Below, one piece after another: positions 7,945 to 16,070 of a DNA stretch of 64,000 nucleotides; the stretch's first letter is position 1; every line of letters starts with the position of its first letter. The notes under the pieces were generated by a model. That model saw only the letters and a list, made by a program, of their open reading frames with translations, did not search any database and was not told the DNA's origin. Made by a program: the position numbers and the translations under genes. The stretch is taken from positions 62,001 to 126,000 of the forward strand of contig JAPPOQ010000033.1 of the NCBI GenBank assembly GCA_028817895.1, read 5' to 3'. The stretch comes from Ahrensia sp. GTDB taxonomy: Bacteria > Pseudomonadota > Alphaproteobacteria > Rhizobiales > Rhizobiaceae.

Positions 7945-9528
7945 ATGCGCAATCTTGAACTTCCGGGTCGCTCTCCCGTGCCCGCCATGAACGGTATGGC
8001 GGCAACTTCACATGCACTTTCCAGCCAGACGGCGATTGATGTGTTGAAGTCAGGCGGCAATGCGCTGGACGGTGCTATTGCCGCCTGCGCCGTGCAATGT
8101 GTCGTGGAACCCGGGTCGACCGGCATCGGCGGTGACTGTTTCGCGCTATTTTCTAAGGGCGGTGGTTCTGACGTGATTGGCTACAACGGGTCGGGCAGGG
8201 CGCCTGCAGCAGCGAGCCTTGAACGGCTGCGCGAGATGGGCGTGTCGGAACTGACGCGCACGTCCCCGCACTCTGTTATTATCCCCGGCGCGATCGACGC
8301 CTGGTGTCGATTGAACGCCGATCACGGCGTCATGCCGTTGGCTGAGTTGCTGCAACCGGCCATAGACTTTGCGCGACATGGTTATCCCGTCTCATCGCGG
8401 GTCCATCGGGACTGGACGGCCAATGCGGAGCACTTGGCATCGAACCCTGCTCTGGCCAAGATATTCTTGCCTGTCCCGCAAATTGGCGATGTGCACCGGC
8501 AGCCGGGACTCGCCGACGCGATGGAAATGATCGGCAAAGAAGGGCGTGAGGCGTTCTATGAAGGCGTTCTGGCCCAGGAAATGGTTGAAACCCTGCAAGG
8601 CCTTGGTGGGCTGCACACGCTGGAAGACTTCGCGTCTGCGGCCGGAAATTACGTCACCCCCATCACCACCCAATATCGCGGCAACACAATCGTTGAGTGC
8701 CCACCGCAGGGGCAGGGCGTCATCGCGTTGCTGCTGATGAACATCATGGCGCGCGGCGATGTTGTCGAAGACATGCTGTCCGCGGAGCGTATCCATCTGG
8801 AACTGGAGGCATGTCGTCGCGGATATGCGGCGCGTAGCCGCTATCTTGCCGATCCGGATATGAGCGATGTGCCCGTCGAGGCGATGCTGTCAGACGATTA
8901 CGCGCAAAGGCTGTTCGACGATATCGATCCGGCAGCGGCGCGCCATCCTCAAGGCGCCGTGGAACTGCCTGAACACCGAGACACCGTCTACATTTCCGTG
9001 GTCGACAAGGACCGTAATGCGTGTTCGTTCATCAACACGCTGTTTTGGGGGTGGGGCAGCGGCATTACCACACCGCGCCATGGCATTGTGTTGACCAATC
9101 GCGGCGAGGGTTTTGTACTCGAAGAAGGGCACCCAAACTGTCTAGCCCCGGGCAAGCGCCCGCTGCATACTATCATTCCGGCGATGGTTCAGCGCGACGG
9201 TAAGACGATCATGAGCTTCGGCGTGATGGGTGGCGAGTACCAGGCGATGGGGCATTTGCAGTTCCTGACGCGTTATCTTGACTACGGCCTCGACATTCAG
9301 GAAGCGCAGGACGCCCCGCGATGGATGGTGGACCCGTTCACGGGTGCAGTGGAGATCGAATCAACGGTAGCGACGGAAACCGTGGACGCTTTGCGTAGCA
9401 TGGGACATGCCATCGAACGGGCAAAAACGCCGATTGGCGGCTCGCAGGCCATTGCGATTGACTGGGAAAATGGCGTGCTGACCGGTGGCAGCGATCCGCG
9501 TAAGGATGGTTGCGCAATCGGCTATTGA
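7945..9528 (+). CDS. Gamma-glutamyltransferase family Ntn-hydrolase, no signal peptide
   Basis: About 527 residues of the gamma-glutamyltranspeptidase family: GNALDGAIAA and GSTGIGGDCF in the large subunit, and the autocleavage region RDTVYISVVDKD, where the Thr aligns with the catalytic N-terminal nucleophile of the small subunit. Downstream GWGSGI, LTNRGEGF and GVMGGEYQAMGH match the small subunit. The ATG at 7945 has AGAGGC 6 bases upstream. The N-terminus is not a signal peptide, so the enzyme looks cytoplasmic, unlike classical periplasmic GGT. It may hydrolyse a gamma-glutamyl or related amide taken up by the adjacent ABC transporter, whose binding-protein gene starts 76 bases later. 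The substrate is inference. Confidence 0.87.
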   Translation: MRNLELPGRSPVPAMNGMAATSHALSSQTAIDVLKSGGNALDGAIAACAVQCVVEPGSTGIGGDCFALFSKGGGSDVIGYNGSGRAPAAASLERLREMGVSELTRTSPHSVIIPGAIDAWCRLNADHGVMPLAELLQPAIDFARHGYPVSSRVHRDWTANAEHLASNPALAKIFLPVPQIGDVHRQPGLADAMEMIGKEGREAFYEGVLAQEMVETLQGLGGLHTLEDFASAAGNYVTPITTQYRGNTIVECPPQGQGVIALLLMNIMARGDVVEDMLSAERIHLELEACRRGYAARSRYLADPDMSDVPVEAMLSDDYAQRLFDDIDPAAARHPQGAVELPEHRDTVYISVVDKDRNACSFINTLFWGWGSGITTPRHGIVLTNRGEGFVLEEGHPNCLAPGKRPLHTIIPAMVQRDGKTIMSFGVMGGEYQAMGHLQFLTRYLDYGLDIQEAQDAPRWMVDPFTGAVEIESTVATETVDALRSMGHAIERAKTPIGGSQAIAIDWENGVLTGGSDPRKDGCAIGY

Positions 9529-9604
9529 CGCGCGTAAAACGGCGGTTGCGCCAGGGCGACGAATCCGATTATGGTTCGCCGTGTTCTTTTGGGAGGAGAC
9601 GATC

Positions 9605-10837
9605 ATGAAACTCAAGACTATCGCTCTTGCAGTATCCGCCATGATGGCATCGGCCGGTTATGCCGCTGCTGCGGATTGCGAGCCACTCAACATCGGTGCG
9701 GCGATTTCGCTGACCGGAAAATACGCAACCAACGGTGTTCACACGCAAAATGGCTACGAATTCGCGATCAAGAAGATCGACGAAGCCGGCGGTGTGAAGA
9801 TCGGCGACAAATGCTACAACTTCAAAATCACCTATTATGACGATGAATCCAAAGGCGACCGTGCGGCAACGCTCGCCGAACGCCTGATCAACCAGGACGG
9901 CATGCAATATATGCTTGGGCCATATTCCTCCGGCATGACCAAAGCCATCGCTCCGGTGACGGAAAAGTACCAGATTCCGATGATCGAGGCTGAAGGCGCA
10001 TCGCGTTCGCTGTTCAACAAGGGCTACAAATATCTCTTCGCGGTCCTGTCCACTTCTGAGCAGTATCTCGCCTCCGCCGTGACGCTGATGGCTGAAAAGG
10101 CCGGCGAACTCGGCAAAGATGTGAAAGACATCAAGGTCGCAATTGCGGTTGAGAATGACCCGTTCTCGCTCGATATCCGCGCCGGTGTTCTGGAAGACGC
10201 TGAAAGGGCGGGCATGCAGGTCGTCATCGACGAAAAGCTGCCGCGTGACCTATCCGACATGTCGGCAATCCTGACCAAGGTGAAGCTGGTCAAGCCTGAT
10301 CTCCTCATCGTGTCCGGTCACTCAAAAGGTGCCGCAACTGCAGTGCGTCAGATTGGCGAACAGCAGATTGATACGCCGATGATCGCGCTCACCCATTGCG
10401 AAGCGGCTGACGTTGTTGGCAATTTCGGGGCCGCTGCAAATGGCATCCTGTGCTCGACGCAGTGGGCTGAAACCCTTTCCTATGAAGATCCTCTCTTCGG
10501 AACGGCTGCCAACTGGGAGCAGGAGTTCAAGGAAACCTATCCTGAATACAAGGACAAGACGGTGCCCTATCAGTCGGCTCAGGCTTCCGCTGCGGTTTAT
10601 GTGTTCAAGGACGCTTTCGAGCGCGCCGGAACTCTGGACAAGGAGAAAGTGCGCGAAGCCATCGCACAGACGGATATGAAGACCTTCTATGGTGACATCC
10701 GCTTCTCCGAAGCTGGCAACAACATCGCCAAGCCGATGGTTCTGCGCCAGATTCAGGACGGCAAGTACAATGTGGTTGCGCCTTCAGAGTTCGCCTCTCA
10801 CAAGGTGGACTTCCCGCGCAGACTGCCGACCAACTGA
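9605..10837 (+). CDS. ABC transporter periplasmic substrate-binding protein, branched-chain amino acid type
   Basis: About 410 residues with a clear Sec signal peptide (MKLKTIALAV... ending in YAAAA) and a Peripla_BP_6 (LivJ/UrtA-like) body: IGAAISLTGKYATNG near the mature N-terminus, then the YYDDESKGDRAATLAERLI block. ATG 9605 has GGGAGGAG 8 bases upstream; an open frame beginning at 9485 is not the gene. It delivers substrate to the LivHMGF permease encoded next. The family takes branched-chain amino acids, amides, urea or aromatic acids, and the ligand here cannot be told. A strong hairpin terminator follows, so this gene may be expressed above the rest of the operon. Confidence 0.92.
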   Translation: MKLKTIALAVSAMMASAGYAAAADCEPLNIGAAISLTGKYATNGVHTQNGYEFAIKKIDEAGGVKIGDKCYNFKITYYDDESKGDRAATLAERLINQDGMQYMLGPYSSGMTKAIAPVTEKYQIPMIEAEGASRSLFNKGYKYLFAVLSTSEQYLASAVTLMAEKAGELGKDVKDIKVAIAVENDPFSLDIRAGVLEDAERAGMQVVIDEKLPRDLSDMSAILTKVKLVKPDLLIVSGHSKGAATAVRQIGEQQIDTPMIALTHCEAADVVGNFGAAANGILCSTQWAETLSYEDPLFGTAANWEQEFKETYPEYKDKTVPYQSAQASAAVYVFKDAFERAGTLDKEKVREAIAQTDMKTFYGDIRFSEAGNNIAKPMVLRQIQDGKYNVVAPSEFASHKVDFPRRLPTN

Positions 10838-10855
10838 TCGCAACATTGAAGTGAG

Positions 10856-10886
10856 ATGGGCCGCGATGTTGCGGCCCATTTCTTTG
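10856..10886 (+). terminator. Rho-independent terminator after the binding-protein gene
   Basis: ATGGGCCGC (10856-10864) pairs perfectly with GCGGCCCAT (10871-10879) around a 6-base loop, followed by a T-rich run (TTTCTTT). It lies 19 bases after the binding-protein stop and 70 bases before livH. Partial termination here would give the usual excess of binding protein over permease. Confidence 0.82.
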
Positions 10887-10957
10887 CCTGTTCGCGGTGA
10901 AAGCGGCTCGTAGAAGCACGCGCCATTCGCGAGCATGTAGGGGAGGATGCTGATCCG

Positions 10958-11890
10958 ATGGATCAGATTGCCAGCAATATCGGCCTGCTGATCGATTTTC
11001 CGATCGTCAATGCCGCTATCATCATTGAAGGTCTCATGATCGGTGCACTGTTTGCGCTGGCGGCCTACGGTCTCGCGCTTGTCTGGGGCGTGATGAACGT
11101 CAAGAATTTGGCGCAAGGCGACTTTGTGATCGGCGGCGGCTATGTCGCCTGGTATCTCAACAAGTCCTTCGGACTGCATCCGCTGCTCGGCGTGGTCGTC
11201 GCCTTTATCGTGATGTGGGGTATCGGCTGGGTCGCTTACAAGCTGGTGATTTCAAGGGTGATCGAGCGAGATCTGTTCACCTCGCTTCTGGCTACGTTCG
11301 GGCTGGCCATCATGATGGCGCAAATTATGAATCTGTTGTTCGGCTCTGACACGCAGAGCCTTGAACTGGATGTAAGCTTTTTGGGCCTGCCCAACACATT
11401 CAGCTTTGCGGGCGGCATCATCAACCTGCCCGCGGCCAAGATCATCGGCGTTTTGATGGCGGCAGGTCTTGCCACCGCGGTGATCCTTTTTATGAAAAAT
11501 TCGCGTATGGGCCAGGCGATCCGCGCCACTGCACAGGATGCGCGTGCTGCACGCGTTTTGGGCATTGATACTGAGAAGGTCTATTCCTTCACATTCTCGC
11601 TCAATGCCGCGATTTGCGGTGCCGCAGGTGCGATTATCGTGATGGTTTGGGTCATCCAGCCCTTCTACGGGATAACCTATTCGGTGCGAGCCTTCGTTAT
11701 CGTGACGGCGGCGGGGCTTGGCAATCTGCCCGGAGTGATCGCGGCCGGATTGGGCATCGGTGCTGCCGAGCAGTATGGCGCCCACATTTTCGGCATTCAG
11801 TATCAGCAGGGTATCGCAGTAATCCTGCTTCTTCTGGTTCTGCTTTATCGGTTGTTGCAACAACGCCGTAAGCGTCAGGTTCTGCAGTAG
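10958..11890 (+). CDS. livH: Branched-chain amino acid ABC transporter permease LivH-type
   Basis: A 310-residue inner-membrane permease with about eight hydrophobic segments and the LivH signatures ALAAYGLALVWGVMNVKNLAQGDF (here split by a helix) and ARAARVLGIDTEKVY, the latter being the cytoplasmic EAA-like coupling loop. It pairs with LivM to form the channel. ATG 10958 has GGGGAGGATG upstream. It is the first gene of the stretch after the hairpin terminator and is followed by livM after 11 bases. Substrate follows that of the binding protein and is not certain. Confidence 0.9.
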   Translation: MDQIASNIGLLIDFPIVNAAIIIEGLMIGALFALAAYGLALVWGVMNVKNLAQGDFVIGGGYVAWYLNKSFGLHPLLGVVVAFIVMWGIGWVAYKLVISRVIERDLFTSLLATFGLAIMMAQIMNLLFGSDTQSLELDVSFLGLPNTFSFAGGIINLPAAKIIGVLMAAGLATAVILFMKNSRMGQAIRATAQDARAARVLGIDTEKVYSFTFSLNAAICGAAGAIIVMVWVIQPFYGITYSVRAFVIVTAAGLGNLPGVIAAGLGIGAAEQYGAHIFGIQYQQGIAVILLLLVLLYRLLQQRRKRQVLQ

Positions 11891-11901
11891 GGTGGTCGGA
11901 C

Positions 11902-12960
11902 ATGGCATTCACTGAAAGCAAGACCGGAAAAATCGGCCTGTATGGAGTGTTGCTCGTGGCCACCATTGTCGCACCCTTCCTGTTCCCCAATTACAGCGTG
12001 CAGCTGGCGACCTTGTGGATATTCATCATCGTTGCCATCACCTGGGACATGACCGGCGGGCAGATGGGTTACAACTCGCTTGGCAATATCTTCTTCTACG
12101 GCACGGGCATGTATGCCGCAGCTGTGGTCGGCATCGGCCTTGTCTACAATGTTGGCGATTACACTGCCGCAGCAGGTGGCGGAATCTACGAGTTCACGGT
12201 CACGCAATGGATGACGGGCTACTTGCTGGGCTCGCTCTTTGCCGGTGTGTTCTGCGCCATCACAGCCGTCATATTGGGCTATCTGTTCTTTGGTCTGCGC
12301 GGTCCCTATTTCGCGATCGGCACTCTGGGCGTCGCGATTGCCGCTGGCGAACTGGTTTCGAATTGGGACTGGGTCGGTGGCGGTCAGGGCATCTCTCTGC
12401 CGATCTATCCCGGTGATGCGGGGGTTGGCAAAAATGTTATCTACTTCGGTTTTGCTGCCGTGGGGGTGGTGTTGTTCATTTTTGTCAAATGGCTTTACTC
12501 AACCCGCTTTGGCGCCGCCATCAATGCGATCCGCGATGATGAGGAAAAGGCCGAAGCGATGGGGTTGCAAACCCTGCGCTACAAGCTGACTGCCTGGGCG
12601 ATGTCTGCCTTCTTCGTTGGTGTGGCAGGTGGCATGTCGGGTTTCCAACTCGGCCATTTCGAACCGCTCGAGACTGCCTATCAGACCATCAATCTGGGTA
12701 TCTTCATGGTGGTGTGCGTGTTGCTGGGCGGCAAGGGCACATTGTGGGGACCGATCATCGGTGCCGTGATGTTCCAGATCTTCAAGGAAGTGACCTGGAA
12801 CTATTTTCTGGGCTGGCAGTGGGTTGCGCTCGGAGCGCTGATCGTCGTCACGGTTGTTTATTTCCAGGACGGACTTATGGGCTGGCTGATGCAGAAGAAG
12901 CCGGAATGGTTCGGCATTCGGGTTGAGAAAAAGGATGACGCCGCGCAGACGGCGCAATGA
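11902..12960 (+). CDS. livM: Branched-chain amino acid ABC transporter permease LivM-type
   Basis: A 352-residue membrane permease of the LivM family, with the cytoplasmic coupling motif GAAINAIRDDEEKAEAMG near residues 197-214 and the conserved glycine-rich LGGKGTLWGPIIGA near the C-terminus. LivM-type subunits are somewhat longer than LivH, as here. Its stop codon overlaps the ATG of hicA (ATGA), so the next translated product of this operon is a toxin rather than the ATPase. The C-terminal 20 residues are charged and cytosolic. Confidence 0.9.
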   Translation: MAFTESKTGKIGLYGVLLVATIVAPFLFPNYSVQLATLWIFIIVAITWDMTGGQMGYNSLGNIFFYGTGMYAAAVVGIGLVYNVGDYTAAAGGGIYEFTVTQWMTGYLLGSLFAGVFCAITAVILGYLFFGLRGPYFAIGTLGVAIAAGELVSNWDWVGGGQGISLPIYPGDAGVGKNVIYFGFAAVGVVLFIFVKWLYSTRFGAAINAIRDDEEKAEAMGLQTLRYKLTAWAMSAFFVGVAGGMSGFQLGHFEPLETAYQTINLGIFMVVCVLLGGKGTLWGPIIGAVMFQIFKEVTWNYFLGWQWVALGALIVVTVVYFQDGLMGWLMQKKPEWFGIRVEKKDDAAQTAQ

Positions 12961-13154
12961 CGTTTGAACGAGACAGCAGGAAACTGATAAAGATGCTGGA
13001 GGATGATGGCTGGACTCTGCTGCGCGTGAAAGGATCGCATCACCATTTTCATAAGAAGGGGCATCGCCACATCGTGACAGTTCCTCATCCGAGGAAGGAC
13101 ATTTCTCCGGGTGTTTGTCGCGCGATCTACCAAGCCGCAGGTTGGAAGAATTGA
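12957..13154 (+). CDS. hicA: HicA-family mRNA interferase toxin, embedded in the liv operon
   Basis: A 65-residue protein of the HicA/YcfA family, which has a double-stranded-RNA-binding-like fold and cleaves mRNA independently of the ribosome. Visible features are the N-terminal helix (SRKLIKMLEDDGW), then RVKGSHHHF, containing the expected catalytic His, and the terminal ISPGVCRAIYQAAG helix. The ATG overlaps the livM stop (ATGA), and its own TGA overlaps the next ATG, giving translational coupling on both sides. Gene order hicA then hicB is the usual one. The open question is why it lies between subunits of one transporter. Confidence 0.88.
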   Translation: MTFERDSRKLIKMLEDDGWTLLRVKGSHHHFHKKGHRHIVTVPHPRKDISPGVCRAIYQAAGWKN

Positions 13155-13441
13155 TGACATATATCGCTATCGTGGAGGAAGATTCTCCCGACAATTATGG
13201 GATCTGGTTTCCAGATTTGCCGGGCTGCACCTCGGCTACCAATTCGCTCGATACGGTATTCGATATGGCGCAGGAGGCTTTGACCGGACATATCGAAGCG
13301 ATGCAAGAAGTCGCCCTGCCTATTCCTGTGCCAAGATCACTTCATGAACTTCGACAGACTTCCGAGTTCATTGAGGAGAGCGAAAGTATGATCGTTATCG
13401 CCGTTCGTCTTCGAGAAACCGTATTGGAAGCTGCCGAATGA
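13154..13441 (+). CDS. hicB: HicB-family antitoxin
   Basis: A 95-residue HicB-type protein: an N-terminal partial RNase-H-like fold (YIAIVEEDSPDNYGIWFPDLPGC split over two strands) followed by the ALTGHIEAM helix and the IPVPRSLHEL stretch typical of HicB. It should bind and neutralise HicA. ATG 13154 shares its first base with the hicA stop; a longer frame beginning at 13115 would overlap hicA and is unnecessary. The C-terminus (about 60-95) lacks an obvious helix-turn-helix, so self-repression at a dedicated promoter is not evident. The stop overlaps the livG ATG. Confidence 0.88.
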   Translation: MTYIAIVEEDSPDNYGIWFPDLPGCTSATNSLDTVFDMAQEALTGHIEAMQEVALPIPVPRSLHELRQTSEFIEESESMIVIAVRLRETVLEAAE

Positions 13442-14178
13442 GCATTATCGAAGTCAGTGGCGTGTCCAAAGCCTATGGCGGGGTGAAGGCCAATCACGAC
13501 ATCTCCATGAGTGTGGAGAAGGGCGGCATTACGGGGCTGATCGGCCCGAACGGCTCCGGCAAGACGACCCTGTTCAACTCCATTGTGGGCTATCACCCAA
13601 TTGATGAAGGCTCCATCAAGTTCGGGGGCCGTGAAATTTCGAAGCTCAAAGTACCTGAAATTGCACGGCTCGGCCTGCTGCGCACCTTCCAGCAAACGCG
13701 CATCTATGGCGCCATGAACTGTGTTGAGAACATGCTCATTTCGCTGCCCATGCGAAAGATGGGTTTCATGGACAATTTCAAGCGCAATTCGGGCGAAGAC
13801 CACGAGCGCGCGGAGCAGTTGCTGGACTTTGTTGGGCTGTATGAGAAACGGTTCCTGCGCGCCGGATCGCTGTCTTTCGGCCAGCAGAAGCTGCTCGAAT
13901 TTGCGATGGCCTTGATGAATGAGCCAACCGTGTTGCTGCTCGATGAACCGACAGCTGGAATCAATCCGACACTGATCAACGGTCTCATCGACCGGCTGAA
14001 GCGCGCCAATTCGGAATTCGGCATCACCTTGTTCATCATCGAGCACAATATGCGCGTGATCATGAATATGGCGGACACGATCTACTGTCTGGCGCATGGC
14101 GAATTGCTGGCTTCCGGCTCGGCGGAGGACATTCAAAATGACCAAACGGTCATCGACGCCTATTTGGGAGCGCATTGA
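13438..14178 (+). CDS. livG: Branched-chain amino acid ABC transporter ATPase LivG-type
   Basis: A 246-residue ABC ATPase: Walker A GPNGSGKTT near 37-45, Q-loop region with FQQTRIYG, signature SFGQQKLLEFA and Walker B VLLLDEPTAG with the H-loop FIIEHNMRV. The signature is SLSFGQQ rather than LSGGQ, a normal variant in LivG proteins. It forms a heterodimer with LivF on the cytoplasmic face of LivHM. ATG 13438 overlaps the hicB stop (ATGA), so its translation is coupled to the antitoxin. The C-terminus ends in VIDAYLGAH, the usual LivG ending. Confidence 0.93.
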   Translation: MSIIEVSGVSKAYGGVKANHDISMSVEKGGITGLIGPNGSGKTTLFNSIVGYHPIDEGSIKFGGREISKLKVPEIARLGLLRTFQQTRIYGAMNCVENMLISLPMRKMGFMDNFKRNSGEDHERAEQLLDFVGLYEKRFLRAGSLSFGQQKLLEFAMALMNEPTVLLLDEPTAGINPTLINGLIDRLKRANSEFGITLFIIEHNMRVIMNMADTIYCLAHGELLASGSAEDIQNDQTVIDAYLGAH

Positions 14179-15080
14179 TGAGCGATACGGGCAGCAATGG
14201 GCGGGCCGACAAAGCAGACAGTGCCCAGGCGATTTCCGGCTACGGATCGGGCGGGGTCGAAACGGTCATTTCGGTTGACGACGTCACCCGTCAGGTCAAG
14301 GAAATGGCCGAAGAGGTTCCGGTTTCCAAACTGGAAGCGCTTGCCGGAGCCGACCCTTACGTGACGATCGAAAACCTCCATGCCGGTTATGGCAAGATGG
14401 AGATCCTGCACAACGTCAATCTGCGCGTTGCGCGCAAGCAATCGCTGTGTCTCATCGGGCCAAACGGCGCGGGCAAATCCACCGTGCTGCATGCGATTTT
14501 CGGGTTCAACAACATTTTCTCCGGCAGCATTCGCATCGGTGATGGTGCTGACAAGAAGGATGTCACGAAGCTCTCGCCTAATCAGAAACTCAGCCAGGCC
14601 GGTATCGCCTATATCCTGCAGGACAAGTCCGTTTTTCCCGGCATGACGGTCGAAGAGAATTTGTGGATGGGCGGTTTCCTGAAGGATCAAGTCAACGAGG
14701 CCAAACAGGCCGCAGAGATGATCTTCGACAAATATCCACGTCTTGCCGCGCGACGCCGCCATCAGGCCAAAGTGTTGTCGGGCGGTGAGCGGCGGTTGCT
14801 GGAAATCTCCCGTGCGCTGGTGATGAACCCGGAAGTGCTGTTGGTGGACGAACCCTCGATCGGTCTGGAGCCGCGCTTCATCGATATGGTCTTTGAGATT
14901 TTGCACGGGCTTCAGCACGAAGATGGCAAGACCATCATCATGGTGGAGCAAAACGCCAAGAAGGGGCTGGAGTTTGCCGATATTGGCTATGTGCTGGTGA
15001 GCGGTGAAGTCGCGATTGCCGGGTCCGGTGACGAATTGTTGGCAAATCCGAAAGTCGGTCAGCTGTTCCTTGGTGGGTGA
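14178..15080 (+). CDS. livF: Branched-chain amino acid ABC transporter ATPase LivF-type with N-terminal extension
   Basis: A 300-residue ABC ATPase: Walker A GPNGAGKST, signature LSGGERRLLEIS and Walker B VLLVDEPSIG. The core begins only at about residue 62 (YVTIENLHAGYG); LivF proteins are usually about 235-245 residues, so there is a 60-residue polar N-terminal extension containing a predicted helix (DDVTRQVKEMAEEV). ATG 14178 shares its A with the livG stop, and this continuous coupling suggests the extension is translated. Its role is unknown; it could be regulatory or a relic of an alternative start. LivF is the last gene of the transporter operon. Confidence 0.9.
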   Translation: MSDTGSNGRADKADSAQAISGYGSGGVETVISVDDVTRQVKEMAEEVPVSKLEALAGADPYVTIENLHAGYGKMEILHNVNLRVARKQSLCLIGPNGAGKSTVLHAIFGFNNIFSGSIRIGDGADKKDVTKLSPNQKLSQAGIAYILQDKSVFPGMTVEENLWMGGFLKDQVNEAKQAAEMIFDKYPRLAARRRHQAKVLSGGERRLLEISRALVMNPEVLLVDEPSIGLEPRFIDMVFEILHGLQHEDGKTIIMVEQNAKKGLEFADIGYVLVSGEVAIAGSGDELLANPKVGQLFLGG

Positions 15081-15141
15081 GAGCGCGGACTGTACTGGCA
15101 CCTACGCTTTGATCTGTGACGATCTGTGCTATGCTATTCCA

Positions 15142-15363
15142 ATGGAAGATACTGAGAAATCCGACATCGCACTTGCCAAAGAGGAGTGGCCGAATTCCTT
15201 TCGCACGCGAGAACAACTCGATGCGCTGCTGGAAAGGGGCGTAAAGAGCAATATGTTGGAAGAATCTGGCTCTACAACGTTCGACAGGGTGTTGCAGCGT
15301 CTTCGAGATGGAACAATGCCATCTCTCCCCGGGACCGAACACCTAGCGGCAGAACTGGACTAG
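15142..15363 (+). CDS. Small hypothetical protein
   Basis: A 73-residue frame, ATG 15142 to TAG 15363, rich in charged residues, with REQLDALLERGVKS followed by FDRVLQRLRDG. Its helical, charged character recalls small antitoxin-type proteins, but I cannot place it in a family and see no toxin partner. No convincing ribosome-binding site precedes it. It follows livF by 61 bases, and its stop overlaps the stop of the convergent SCO1 gene in the palindromic CTAG. It may be a genuine small gene or a chance frame. Confidence 0.4.
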   Translation: MEDTEKSDIALAKEEWPNSFRTREQLDALLERGVKSNMLEESGSTTFDRVLQRLRDGTMPSLPGTEHLAAELD

Positions 15364-16070
15364 GAACCGCTCACGCTGTCCTCACGAATATAGCCCGCAA
15401 CGATCTCTGCAATGCGCACCGGGCTGGTGATTGGCGGCAACAGCGTTCTGAAATCACCTTCCGGGCTCAGCAGAAAGATATTGGAGCCATGGGTGTAGAC
15501 GGCCCCTTCGTCCGGGTGCTCGAACACGAAGGTCTTGGTGATTTGGAACGCCTCATAGGCTTTGGACAGTGCATCGTCTGTGCCCGTGAGCCCAACCATC
15601 TTGGTGTGCATTTTCGGAACGGCGTCGCGCAGCGCCTCCACCGTATCTCGCTCAGGGTCAACGGTGACCAAAACCGGCGTGATGTCGTAGCCCATGGCTT
15701 TCAGCAAGTCAGTCGCTTCAGCCATTGAGGGCAGGGCTGCGGAGCAAATCGCCTTGCAACGGGCATAGCCGAAAAACAGCAACTGATACTCGCCATTGGG
15801 ATTGGCAGAACGGCGTTTCTCGCCGAGGTGGTTGACCAGTTGAAAGTCACCGGTCTTCAAGCTGGGAAAACCAGGCGTGTTGTCGAGTGACGGCACGAAG
15901 GATGCGAGCGTTTCTGTCTGTGGGGGAGCAATGGCCACAGGCTGCGGCTGATCAACCACAAATGCTCCCGCAAGGCCGATCACTCCACCGGCGAGCAGGG
16001 CGAGCAAGCCGCCCGACGTGGCTGACAATCGCAGCAATCGCCTACTCGTTTTCGGCCAGATATTTCGCAT
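15360..16070 (-). CDS. SCO1/SenC-family copper chaperone
   Basis: About 236 residues. After a basic N-terminus there is a single membrane anchor (GGLLALLAGGVIGLAGAFVV), then a periplasmic thioredoxin-like SCO domain with the copper-binding CxxxC (RCKAIC), the TVDPERDT strand and the copper-ligand His of YTHGSNIF. SCO proteins deliver copper to the Cu centres of cytochrome oxidase and other copper enzymes. Here it is three genes from, and divergent to, a methanethiol oxidase, which is copper-dependent in characterised members, so loading that enzyme is the likely job. ATG 16070 overlaps the end of the preceding gene by 29 bases; a frame reaching 16283 would overlap it much more. Confidence 0.88.
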   Translation of the reverse strand: MRNIWPKTSRRLLRLSATSGGLLALLAGGVIGLAGAFVVDQPQPVAIAPPQTETLASFVPSLDNTPGFPSLKTGDFQLVNHLGEKRRSANPNGEYQLLFFGYARCKAICSAALPSMAEATDLLKAMGYDITPVLVTVDPERDTVEALRDAVPKMHTKMVGLTGTDDALSKAYEAFQITKTFVFEHPDEGAVYTHGSNIFLLSPEGDFRTLLPPITSPVRIAEIVAGYIREDSVSGS

